Below, one piece after another: positions 53,790 through 62,677 of a DNA stretch of 64,000 bases (positions within the stretch are counted from its first letter, which is position 1; each line of letters opens with the position of its first letter). This DNA is from JBMNEH01 sp050948665 (GTDB taxonomy: Bacteria > Bacillota > Clostridia > Christensenellales > UMGS416). The position numbers were made by a program, and so were the translations under genes. Under the pieces are notes generated by a model. The model worked only from the letters and a program-made list of their open reading frames with translations, was not told the origin of the DNA and did not search any database. The stretch lies in NCBI GenBank assembly GCA_050948665.1, contig JBMNEH010000001.1, forward strand, positions 682,001 to 746,000, in the 5' to 3' direction.

Positions 53790-55241
53790 ATGGGAAAGCA
53801 AGTAAATATGAGGTGGATAACCGACGAGACCGGCAATCCGCTGAAAATCATCGTACGGCTTGCCTGGCCGGTTTTTATGGAGCAGATACTGACCACCCTT
53901 GTCGGTTATGCGGATACCGCAATGGTAGGTTCCCTTGGGAAGACGGCGACCGCCTCAGTATCAATCAGCAATTCTCCCATCATGCTGTTAAATGGAATTA
54001 TTATGTCCCTGGGAGTGGGAATAACGGCGTTGATTGCCCGGAGCGTGGGAGCCGGAGATGACGCGCGGACCAAGGAGCTGACCCGCCACGCGGTCCTTCT
54101 GATTGTAATGATCGGTATACCATTGACGGCGATACTGACTGCCTGCAGCCGGCTGATCCCGTTGCTCATGGGGGCGGGGCCGGATATCATCGACTTGGCA
54201 ACGAAATATAACCTGATCATCGCGCCTTTCCGCATATTCGGAATGTGCTCCATGATCTTCAATTCCGCCTTCCGCGGCGCAGGTGATACCAAAACGCCTC
54301 TGCGTATCAATATCCTGGTCAATGTACTGAATGTGATCGGCAACTACTTCCTGATATACGAAACACATACTCGTACGATCGGTTCCTGGACATTCACGAT
54401 CCCCGGCGCAGGCTGGGGGGTCGCCGGAGCGGCAGCGGCTACCGGCGCTTCCATGGCGGTGGGAGGCATAATCGCCATTTCCCTGCTTTTTACAAAACCG
54501 GGCCCCACACGCATCTCCATCCGGGACAAGTTCCGTATCAATCTGCCGCTGACAAAACAGATCCTCAACATCAGCATACCGGCTATGTTGGAACGGATCA
54601 CCATGTCCTCCGCCGGTATCATCGTTTCCCGGTCGATCGCCTCCTTGGGGACGGCGGTTATTGCCGCGAACTCATTGTACTTAACGGCGGAATCCATGTC
54701 ATTTATGCCGGGGTTTGCCTTCGCCACCGCTGCGACCACTCTTGTGGGTCAATCCCTCGGAGCGAGAAAACCGGCGCTTGCAAAGAGATTCGTGAAATAC
54801 ACCGCTATTCTCGCCAGCTGCACATTAGCTGTAGCTGGTGCCTGCCTCTATCTGTTCGGGGAGAACATTCTTCGGTTCTTCACCCCGGATGAGGAGGTAA
54901 TCGCCATCGCCTACGAATGCCTGAAGCTGGTTGCGTTCCTCCAGCCCGTACAGGTTCTTGCATGGGTGTATGCCGGCGCCCTCCGGGGGGCGGGAGACAC
55001 GAAATCCACATTCTTTATCACAGCCACTACCACCTGGGGCATACGGACGCTGGGCGCTGTACTGGTGATCCGGGTGTTTCACATGGGTCTGCTGCAGGCT
55101 GTTATGTGCATGGTTGCCGATGGATATGTCCGGGCATTGCTGATGTATCTCCGATTCCGTTCCGGGAAATGGCAGCGCCTCTTTGCGGATGTTCCCGATG
55201 GGGAATCTGAGCTTCCGGAACCTGAAGTCGGCTCTTCATAA
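53790..55241 (+). CDS. MATE family efflux transporter
   Basis: This 483-aa, 12-segment transporter (from MGKQVNMRW) exports drugs or cations in exchange for Na+ or H+. It has the MATE repeats: LVGYADTAMVGSLG, FNSAFRGAGDTKTPL and YAGALRGAGDTKSTF. The start is uncertain: ATG 53790 is close to GAGGTG (53781-53786), GTG 53784 is in frame, and ATG 53808 is possible. Confidence 0.9.
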   Translation: MGKQVNMRWITDETGNPLKIIVRLAWPVFMEQILTTLVGYADTAMVGSLGKTATASVSISNSPIMLLNGIIMSLGVGITALIARSVGAGDDARTKELTRHAVLLIVMIGIPLTAILTACSRLIPLLMGAGPDIIDLATKYNLIIAPFRIFGMCSMIFNSAFRGAGDTKTPLRINILVNVLNVIGNYFLIYETHTRTIGSWTFTIPGAGWGVAGAAAATGASMAVGGIIAISLLFTKPGPTRISIRDKFRINLPLTKQILNISIPAMLERITMSSAGIIVSRSIASLGTAVIAANSLYLTAESMSFMPGFAFATAATTLVGQSLGARKPALAKRFVKYTAILASCTLAVAGACLYLFGENILRFFTPDEEVIAIAYECLKLVAFLQPVQVLAWVYAGALRGAGDTKSTFFITATTTWGIRTLGAVLVIRVFHMGLLQAVMCMVADGYVRALLMYLRFRSGKWQRLFADVPDGESELPEPEVGSS

Positions 55242-55253
55242 AGTGCGCAAAAG

Positions 55254-55290
55254 AAAACACCCCCCATCGGAAAGACGGGGGTGTTCTTTT
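55254..55290. terminator. Bidirectional terminator between MATE and uvrC
   Basis: AACACCCCC (55256-55264) pairs with GGGGGTGTT (55277-55285), flanked by A and T runs. About 100 bases separate it from the convergent uvrC end. Confidence 0.8.
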
Positions 55291-55391
55291 GCGTTACGGC
55301 TGTTCTTGCGGCCGATAAACGGTTTCTGCCGGTTCCGGCCGCGTACGGATCACGGAAAGGAATGTATGCACAGAATCTGCAAAAACCCGGC

Positions 55392-57323
55392 TTATTCCGG
55401 ATGCTCTTCAGTTTCCGTTGTAGGGGAATCGTCGCTATGGAGGGCGGAGTAAACGGCTTCGGCGGCGGGCCGGTTCATTCCCGGCAAAGAGGCCAGCTCC
55501 TCCAGGGTCGCGGCGGCCATCGCGCTGCGGCTGGGATAGGAACGAAGCAGGGCTTTTCGCCTTGCCGGACCGATGCCTTCCACGGAATCAAGCCAAGAGC
55601 TCAGGGTCTTGTAGCCACGGAGGCTCCTGTGGTAGGAGATGGCGAAACGATGCGCCTCATCCCTTATGCGCTGGAGGAGATGGAGGGCGGGATCGGTTTT
55701 CTTCAGACGGATGGGGTCGGGCTGTCCTACCGTGTAGATTTCTTCTTCGCGTTTTGCCAGACTGACGGCGGGACAATCCGAAAACCCCGCTTCGTCCATC
55801 ATTTGCCGGGCAAAGGCCAATTGTACGGGACCGCCGTCGATCAGCACCAAGTCGGGCATACGGGTGAATTTCCCTTTGGACAAATCTCCCCCGGCGGCGC
55901 GGATGGTTTCCGTTTCTTCCCGAGCGTGCCGGAACCGGCGCTGTATCACCTCCGCCATGGAAGCAAAGTCGTCAGCGCCTTCCACGGTTTTAATACGGAA
56001 ACGGCGGTACTGGTCCCGAGCAGGTTCCCCTTCTTCCATAACAACCATGGAGGCGACGGACAGTGTGCCCTGTATATTGGAAATATCATAGGCCTCGATC
56101 CGCCGGGGAGGAGCAGCCAGCCCCAGGGTTTCGGCCAACACCCGAAGCGCGCCGCCGGTACGTGCCCATGCGTGATCCCGGGCCAGCCGCAGGCGCTCCT
56201 CCGCTTGGGCGGCATTTCTCACGGCCATTTCCACCAGCTTCCGCTTCTCACCCCGTTCCGGCTTATGGAGCATGCAGCCGGCGCCGCGAAGCCCGGTAAG
56301 CCAGGTATTCAGAGTTTCAGCATCGGGAGGAAGGGAGGGCACCAGTATCAGAGGCGGTATATAAGCTTGCGCAGCGTAATATTCCCGTACAAAATCACCT
56401 AACAGGGCGCCGTCCGAGGCGGTTTCGTCCCAGTCCTCCAGCGTGGCGCTGTCACTGCCGGTAAGGATCCCGCCTCTCACCACCAGAAGCTGGAACAGCA
56501 GCAGAGACTCTCCGCGATGGATGCCGAAGATATCCCAATCCTCCCTAAGGGTGGATACGGCATTCTGCCGGGAAGCGGAGATTCGTTCCAGCGCATGTTT
56601 TCTGTCCCGGAGGACCGCTGCCCTCTCGAACCGAAGGGACGCTGCCGCTTCCTGCATCTCCGTGGTTACCTCGGCAATGATCTCATCCTCCCGCCCCTCC
56701 AGGAAACGGATGACCTGCCGCATAACCGCTTTATATTCCTCCGGCTTCACCTGCCCCGTACAGGGCCCCAGACAACGGCCGATCTGGGCATTCAAACAAG
56801 GACGGTTGCCGGCGCGTATGCGCTCCAAATCCCTTGCGCAGGTGCGGACAGGGAACACTCTGCGGACCACATCCAACGCGGCCCGGACGTCCTTTGTGGA
56901 CATATAGGGGCCGAAGTACCTTGCCTTATCCCGGCGCATTTTACGGGTAATCTCCACCCGGGGGAAGGATTGGGACATATCGATCCGCACGTACGGGTAA
57001 TTCTTGTCATCCTTAAGCTTGTTGTTGTAATAGGGACGGTACTGCTTGATAAGGTTGTTTTCCAATATAAAGGCTTCCATCTCATTGGCGCAGAGAATGT
57101 AGTCAAACCGATGGATGCGCTCCACCATGGCCTGCACCTTGGGAGAGTGGCTTCGGGATGCGTGAAAGTATTGACGGACACGATTCTTCAGGGAAACGGA
57201 TTTGCCTATATAGATAACGGAACCGTCGGCATCCTTCATCAGGTAAACGCCGGGAGAATCCGGAAGCATTTGCAGCTGCTGGTCGATCAGTTCTGCTCTT
57301 GTCAACTCAGGAGTGTAGGTCAT
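55392..57323 (-). CDS. uvrC: Excinuclease ABC subunit C
   Basis: This 643-aa nucleotide-excision repair nuclease has the GIY-YIG domain (PGVYLMKD...VIYIGKS), the UVR motif region (EVTTEMQEAAASLRFERAAVLRD), the RNase-H-like domain (EAYDISNIQG, LVLIDGG) and helix-hairpin-helix motifs at the end (VEGIGPARRKALL, LASLPGMNRPAAEAV). Its start overlaps the stop of the membrane protein gene by one base, so it ends a moxR-DUF58-DUF4129-uvrC transcript. Confidence 0.96.
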   Translation of the reverse strand: MTYTPELTRAELIDQQLQMLPDSPGVYLMKDADGSVIYIGKSVSLKNRVRQYFHASRSHSPKVQAMVERIHRFDYILCANEMEAFILENNLIKQYRPYYNNKLKDDKNYPYVRIDMSQSFPRVEITRKMRRDKARYFGPYMSTKDVRAALDVVRRVFPVRTCARDLERIRAGNRPCLNAQIGRCLGPCTGQVKPEEYKAVMRQVIRFLEGREDEIIAEVTTEMQEAAASLRFERAAVLRDRKHALERISASRQNAVSTLREDWDIFGIHRGESLLLFQLLVVRGGILTGSDSATLEDWDETASDGALLGDFVREYYAAQAYIPPLILVPSLPPDAETLNTWLTGLRGAGCMLHKPERGEKRKLVEMAVRNAAQAEERLRLARDHAWARTGGALRVLAETLGLAAPPRRIEAYDISNIQGTLSVASMVVMEEGEPARDQYRRFRIKTVEGADDFASMAEVIQRRFRHAREETETIRAAGGDLSKGKFTRMPDLVLIDGGPVQLAFARQMMDEAGFSDCPAVSLAKREEEIYTVGQPDPIRLKKTDPALHLLQRIRDEAHRFAISYHRSLRGYKTLSSWLDSVEGIGPARRKALLRSYPSRSAMAAATLEELASLPGMNRPAAEAVYSALHSDDSPTTETEEHPE

Positions 57324-58630
57324 CAGGACTTCCGTAAGGCCTCCTTGCCTGCCCGCACCGCATTCGGGTCGGGAATATGCGGGGAATAGCGGGATTCGTT
57401 GTAGCCCCGGAAAAAGGTCTCTTCGCCCATATTCAATTCACGTGACAATTCATTCGGGGTGGAAGCCGGGTTGTAAAGCCCTCTCTTCTGCCGCTTTTCC
57501 AAAATCCATCGGTACAGCAGCCGTAGTCTTTCCCGATCGTCCCTGCAATCCTCCAGCCGGGGTCTGGGTTTAAGGCGCTGCGCCATCCTGTCCATCCAGG
57601 CCTTTGTATCCTGTTTGACACGCTCCCAAGCTACAGCCTTTTCCTGCTCGTCCTCGTAATCCTCGTGAGGGGTATTCCAGCGCTTCATCCAAGACTGAAG
57701 CCGTGACCAAAGCAACTGCCACAGCTTACGAACCAGCTTCCCCAGGAAGAAAAGCAGAACGCAGATGCTGGCTGCTATAAAAATGACAGCGAGGACCTTC
57801 AGCACGTTTTCCACAGCTTCACCCACCGGTGTATATTCAACTGCTTCTTCGCTAAACAGTGGTTTCATGGAAGCGGTGGAATTCGGGGAGATATCCTGCA
57901 CCATATCCAGTTTGATCCGAATATCCTTCAGCCTGCCAATCCACCTACCGATCGCGCCGAACAATGATTGAAAGCCTTTTCGAAGGGCGGGAATAAAGGC
58001 GATCACCATTGTTATTCCGGTGAAAACCGCAGTCATGATCAGATTGGCGCGGCGGATGGAGACGGGGACACGGGTTGTACGGACATCACTGCCGGCCAGC
58101 TGCATGGTAAATACCCAGTTTCCAAGGAAACAGCACCCGATAAAGCTAAAAATGCCGATGGGCAGTATGGCTTCAGTGCTTGCGTGGAAAGACCGCGAAA
58201 AAAAGAAATTCAACATGGTCAACAGAACATAGACAACACTGTGGGAAATCAATACCGAGCCTATAGTGGTACCGGTAAGGGAATACCCCAGGGGAGGCAT
58301 GCACCGCCAGGCAGAAAGACAGGCGATCAGGGAGGCCATCAGCCCGGCGATCAAACCCACCCACCATAGACCGAACCAACCCCAGCAAAGGAAGAAGGAG
58401 ACGGTTCCCGGTACAAGTATGGAAACCGCAAGAAACCAACCCAGCTTGACCCGGGGAAAAAGTACTGCCAGCGCCCAGCCGAATATCCCCCAGAAAAGAA
58501 GGAAGGAGAAAACGATCAATGGGCTATAAGTGGCTTCCGCTTCGGCGATCAGTACGGGAACCATCAGCGGAGCGAAAATCGTGGAAGCAAACAATCCGGG
58601 AAGAAGTAATTTTTGCAGTTTTTCTTTCAT
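57323..58630 (-). CDS. Membrane protein with a C-terminal DUF4129 domain
   Basis: This 435-aa protein has about seven hydrophobic segments in its first half and one near the middle. A cytoplasmic C-terminal DUF4129 region follows (RLLYRWILEKRQKRGLYNPASTPNELSRELN and YNESRYSPHIPD). Such proteins accompany MoxR and DUF58 proteins and may form a membrane-linked protease-like or chaperone system; transglutaminase-like members exist, but no such domain is visible here. It overlaps DUF58 and uvrC. Confidence 0.75.
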   Translation of the reverse strand: MKEKLQKLLLPGLFASTIFAPLMVPVLIAEAEATYSPLIVFSFLLFWGIFGWALAVLFPRVKLGWFLAVSILVPGTVSFFLCWGWFGLWWVGLIAGLMASLIACLSAWRCMPPLGYSLTGTTIGSVLISHSVVYVLLTMLNFFFSRSFHASTEAILPIGIFSFIGCCFLGNWVFTMQLAGSDVRTTRVPVSIRRANLIMTAVFTGITMVIAFIPALRKGFQSLFGAIGRWIGRLKDIRIKLDMVQDISPNSTASMKPLFSEEAVEYTPVGEAVENVLKVLAVIFIAASICVLLFFLGKLVRKLWQLLWSRLQSWMKRWNTPHEDYEDEQEKAVAWERVKQDTKAWMDRMAQRLKPRPRLEDCRDDRERLRLLYRWILEKRQKRGLYNPASTPNELSRELNMGEETFFRGYNESRYSPHIPDPNAVRAGKEALRKS

Positions 58631-59718
58631 GGCTGCTCCCTCCGTACCGGCAGATATGTCACGGCGTTTCCCATAGCCCGGAGGCGCGCTGCTTTCTCCT
58701 CCAGTAAATCACTCCAGTAATTTGTCAGCAGGATGATATCCAGTCCGGACACGGCCCTGCCGATCAACTCCTCCTCCATAAAGATATGCATGCTGATACG
58801 GCGGCGGATACGCAAACGCGCCATGACTTCCATCAATAAGGCGAGTTGCTCCCTGCTGCTGCGAGCTTCAACATAAACCGGCGTTGTATCTTCCTCCCCT
58901 GCCAGGCTTCCGTTGCTGGAAAAACCCACCTCCACGCCCCGTTCGATTGCCCAGGTGGCCAGAGTAGCGGCGGCGGAGAGACCTTCCTCGATAATTTCCG
59001 CCTGCTTCTCGTTGAGGTTGTCCCACTGGTCTTCACGTATCTGGGTGTTCAGACAGAGAAGCAGCTTTAAATCGGCTGTGTAATCATGGGTCTTCGTTTG
59101 AAGAATCCCGGTACGGGCGGTAGCGGCCCAATGGATATCCCGCAATTGGTCTCCCGGGCGATATTCCCGTATGCCGTTTATCAGGAAAGGATCCGGCAGT
59201 ATCCAGCGATGAACGATCACATCACCCTGCCAGCGATGGGACGGAAGAGTAAGGGATCGAGGATCAAGCAGTTTAGGGTAGACGATCAACTCGGCCTTCA
59301 GGCTTTGGGTTACGCTGGTGGAGTGGATCCCCAGCAAGTCGCCTGCGGATAAAGTCACCGAGCTCAGGTTATAGTAACCCCGTTTCATGCAGGTTATACG
59401 ATGCCGCCTCCGAATACGGGTGTAGGAGGAAAGAGAAAAAACACTGCGGTGGTGCGCATCATCCGAATATAAGTCTGCGACATCCTGCTTGGGAAAGCGG
59501 AATGCGGTGGGTATCCGGGATTCCACCTTTACCCAGGGCATCGGCAACAGTTTGTTGCTGGTGATTTCCTCTATCATGAAGAAATCTTCTCCTTCATAAA
59601 GGGTACGGCGGTCAAAATACCGCTTATATGAGACCTTGCGCAGCCCGGAAATACCGAACAGCAACGCCTGCGCTACCGCCATCACCGCAGCAACCAGCAC
59701 GAGCCAGAGTACGCTCAT
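58627..59718 (-). CDS. DUF58 domain protein
   Basis: This 363-aa protein has one or two N-terminal membrane segments and the DUF58 signature IREYRPGDQLRDIHWAATARTG, which is related to von Willebrand-type domains. The ATG at 59718 follows GGAGG; a frame to 59775 lies within moxR. It probably works with MoxR. Confidence 0.85.
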   Translation of the reverse strand: MSVLWLVLVAAVMAVAQALLFGISGLRKVSYKRYFDRRTLYEGEDFFMIEEITSNKLLPMPWVKVESRIPTAFRFPKQDVADLYSDDAHHRSVFSLSSYTRIRRRHRITCMKRGYYNLSSVTLSAGDLLGIHSTSVTQSLKAELIVYPKLLDPRSLTLPSHRWQGDVIVHRWILPDPFLINGIREYRPGDQLRDIHWAATARTGILQTKTHDYTADLKLLLCLNTQIREDQWDNLNEKQAEIIEEGLSAAATLATWAIERGVEVGFSSNGSLAGEEDTTPVYVEARSSREQLALLMEVMARLRIRRRISMHIFMEEELIGRAVSGLDIILLTNYWSDLLEEKAARLRAMGNAVTYLPVRREQP

Positions 59719-59719
59719 A

Positions 59720-60676
59720 TTACGCCTCCGGCGTTTCAGTGGGAACGGGCGCCTGACTGAGTACCCGGGAAACAACCTCGGCGCCTGGATCGTTTAAACC
59801 GCCGTAACGACTGCGACATATAATGCGGTGCGCAAGAACCGGCCGAGCCATTTGCTTGACATCATCGGGCAGCACATAATCCCTGCCCTGTACCACGGCA
59901 TAAGCCTGCGCCGCCCGCATCAATGCCAGAGAGCCCCGGGGACTGACGCCCAGTATCACCCCTTCGGCGTTCCGGGTGCGCTCGACAATATCCACAATAT
60001 ATTTGCGGATATCGACGCTGATGATGATATCGGGCAGCTTCTCCTGTGCCTCTGTCAGTTCCGCCGTGGAAATGACCGGAGACAAGTCGTCCAGAGGGCT
60101 GGCATCCACAAACCTGTCCAGTATGGATACTGCGTCGGCGGTGGTAGGATAGCCCATGGAGGTTTTTATCAGGAATCGATCCAGTTGTGCTTCGGGGAGG
60201 GGGAAGGTGCCTTGGGTTTCCACCGGGTTTTGTGTAGCAATGACCATGAAAGGCTTTGCCATGGGAAAGGTAATCCCATCAACCGTGACCTGCCGCTCTT
60301 CCATGCATTCCAGCAAGGCGGACTGAGTACGGGGGGTAGCGCGGTTGATCTCATCCGCCAGCAGGATATTGGTAAACACCGGGCCCTGCTTAAAGTGAAA
60401 TTCTCCTACAGCCTGATTAAAAACACTCATTCCGGTAATGTCGGAGGGCAGTATGTCCGGTGTGAACTGTATACGACTGAAGGAACCGTCCAGAGACCTG
60501 GCCAGAGACTTTGCAGTGACAGTTTTCCCGGTACCCGGGACATCCTCAAGAAGCACGTGTCCTTTAGCCAAAAGCGCCACAAGCAGCAGGTCAACCACCT
60601 GTTTCCCGCCGACAATGACTTTTCCGATGTTTTCCCGAACCACAAGGGTAATGCCGTTCATTTTTTTTACATCCAT
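59720..60676 (-). CDS. MoxR-family AAA+ ATPase
   Basis: This 318-aa chaperone-like ATPase has EDVPGTGKT (Walker A), ILLADEINRATPRTQSALLECMEE (Walker B and pore loop), and GVSPRGSLALMRAAQAYA (sensor 2/arginine region). MoxR proteins assist assembly or insertion of cofactors and metals with DUF58 partners. ATG 60676 follows AAAGG. It heads the group. Confidence 0.9.
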   Translation of the reverse strand: MDVKKMNGITLVVRENIGKVIVGGKQVVDLLLVALLAKGHVLLEDVPGTGKTVTAKSLARSLDGSFSRIQFTPDILPSDITGMSVFNQAVGEFHFKQGPVFTNILLADEINRATPRTQSALLECMEERQVTVDGITFPMAKPFMVIATQNPVETQGTFPLPEAQLDRFLIKTSMGYPTTADAVSILDRFVDASPLDDLSPVISTAELTEAQEKLPDIIISVDIRKYIVDIVERTRNAEGVILGVSPRGSLALMRAAQAYAVVQGRDYVLPDDVKQMARPVLAHRIICRSRYGGLNDPGAEVVSRVLSQAPVPTETPEA

Positions 60677-60770
60677 GTTATTGCCTTTCTTTCCTCGAAT
60701 ATGCATATAAAATATCATATTGCTAAAGTATCACACTGCTGTGGAATTGACAAGAAAAAAGTCCGTATTC

Positions 60771-62609
60771 TTATACTTTCTGCACACTCTCCTCGGGAAG
60801 CAAATATTCCCGAACCCTGTTATACTGTTCGGCAGTCACCCAGACGGTCAGAAGTATACCGTCAGAGATATATTCTTCAGCCTCTACTTCGGCATTTTCA
60901 TGAAGGTAGCTCAGGAGGGCGCCCTTTTCATAGGGCAGCAGGAGAGAAACGGAACGTACGCTTTCTGCCAGAACCTCCTCGATGCGCTTCAGCAGGGCAG
61001 GCAGCCCTTCTCCGGTCAACGCAGAAATAACCGTGGTTTTCACGCCCTCCAGCAAGCGCATCTCACGGAAATCCTCGGCGGCATCCACCTTGTTGCAGAC
61101 TAGCAGCCGGTGTGTCAAATCTGCGCCGAGGGAGGTCAGCACCTCCTCGGTGACCTGAAACTGCAACTCCCACTCCGGAGAGGATACATCCAGCAGATGG
61201 ACAACTACATCGGCATGTACCGCTTCCTCCAGTGTGGAGCGGAAAGCGTCTACCAGATCATGGGGCAGCTTATGAATGAAACCAACGGTGTCCACCACCA
61301 GAGCTTCTCCGCCGGAGGGGAGGGAGAACCGCCTGGTAAGGGGATCCAGCGTAGCGAACAGTTTATCTTCCGCAAAGGCATCCGCCCCGGAAAGGGCGTT
61401 CAGAAGGGTGCTTTTTCCGGCATTTGTGTAACCGACAAGGGCGACTACCGGCACACGGTTCTGTTTGCGCTGTTTACGGCGCAAATCCCGCCCCTTTTCC
61501 ATTTCTTTGACCTGCTGCTCCAGATCGTGTATCCTGTCACGGATACGTCTGCGGTCTGATTCCAGCTTTGTTTCCCCGGGACCTCGCGTGCCTATCCCGC
61601 CCGCCTGCTGAGAAAACGCCTGGCCTGAACCGGTCAATCTGGGAAGTAAATATTTGTACTGTGCCAGCTCCACCTGCAGTTTTCCCTCATAGGTGGCGGC
61701 ACGGCGGGCGAAGATGTCCAGTATCAATGTGGTTCTGTCCACAACCCGGCAGCCCAGCTGCTCTTCCAGATTCCGTTGCTGCGCACCGGTCAGCTCGTCG
61801 TCCACAATGATCAAATTTGCTCCCAGCTCTTGCCGCAGCAGGGACAGCTCCCGCACATAACCGCTGCCCAGGTACATGGCCGGGTCGATTGCGCTTCTGT
61901 TTTGATAACCGCTGTGAAGCACCTCAACTCCGGCGGTATCCGCCAAACGCGCCAGTTCCGCCAGCGATTCCGCGCCCCGCCTGTCGGTATTCAAACCCAC
62001 AAGGATACATCTTTCCCGGGTATCCGCCAGAGAGGACAGCAGACTTGCGGCGGCGGAAATCTTTTCTTCGTGGAAAAGGATCTCCCCCAAAAGCATATCG
62101 TGGGGAAGTTCTGTCAGGCGGTAGGGACCATATTCCTGCAGGCTGTATTTTCCGTTTCCGTCCAAATCTGCCAGCATGGCAATGTGGATGCTTCGAGGCC
62201 GTCCGTCAAAGCAGCCGATGGCTGCCATTGCGTCAAACCGCATTCGCTCCAGTGTGCGCAAATCCACGCCGGAAAGCATGCTGCCGGACTGAGGGTGGGT
62301 GTGAATACAGCGGATCCCGCTCAGCCGCCTGGCACCCCGGCGAAGCTTTAAATCAGGCAGTTCCACCCGATCGTTGGCGCCCAGTGAAATGTCCATCACT
62401 GTGCCGTCCCGGGCAATATATACGGATATTTCCCGGTTGACACGACAGGATATCCGGCAAATCACCTCGGCCAGCTCCGGTGTGATGAAAACCTGCCTGA
62501 GGGTTTCTTTATCGGCCTGATAAAGAGTCTCCAGTTCCGCCAGCACTGAACTCCGGATCCCCTGCAATTCACCGTGGACTTTATCGATTTCATAGGGTTT
62601 ATCGGGCAT
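60771..62609 (-). CDS. hflX: GTPase HflX with an N-terminal JAMM-like extension
   Basis: This 612-aa protein is about 190 residues longer than typical HflX. From about residue 195 it has the HflX N-domain (LVGLNTDRRGAESLAELARLADTAGVEVL, GGIGTRGPGETKLE), then the G domain (GYTNAGKSTLLNALSG, VDTVGFI, CNKVD). HflX rescues or splits ribosomes. The extension carries H103-T-H105-P...S113-x2-D116, spaced like the JAMM metalloprotease motif HxH-x7-S-x2-D, with a candidate Glu60 (NREIS). This resembles a deubiquitinase-like JAMM fold, with metal binding and proteolysis only inferred. Confidence 0.9.
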   Translation of the reverse strand: MPDKPYEIDKVHGELQGIRSSVLAELETLYQADKETLRQVFITPELAEVICRISCRVNREISVYIARDGTVMDISLGANDRVELPDLKLRRGARRLSGIRCIHTHPQSGSMLSGVDLRTLERMRFDAMAAIGCFDGRPRSIHIAMLADLDGNGKYSLQEYGPYRLTELPHDMLLGEILFHEEKISAAASLLSSLADTRERCILVGLNTDRRGAESLAELARLADTAGVEVLHSGYQNRSAIDPAMYLGSGYVRELSLLRQELGANLIIVDDELTGAQQRNLEEQLGCRVVDRTTLILDIFARRAATYEGKLQVELAQYKYLLPRLTGSGQAFSQQAGGIGTRGPGETKLESDRRRIRDRIHDLEQQVKEMEKGRDLRRKQRKQNRVPVVALVGYTNAGKSTLLNALSGADAFAEDKLFATLDPLTRRFSLPSGGEALVVDTVGFIHKLPHDLVDAFRSTLEEAVHADVVVHLLDVSSPEWELQFQVTEEVLTSLGADLTHRLLVCNKVDAAEDFREMRLLEGVKTTVISALTGEGLPALLKRIEEVLAESVRSVSLLLPYEKGALLSYLHENAEVEAEEYISDGILLTVWVTAEQYNRVREYLLPEESVQKV

Positions 62610-62677
62610 TGCTTACCTCCGTATGGAGAAACCGCCCGTGTATGCGGGCGGTTCCGGTATATCCATCCAACCGGGTA

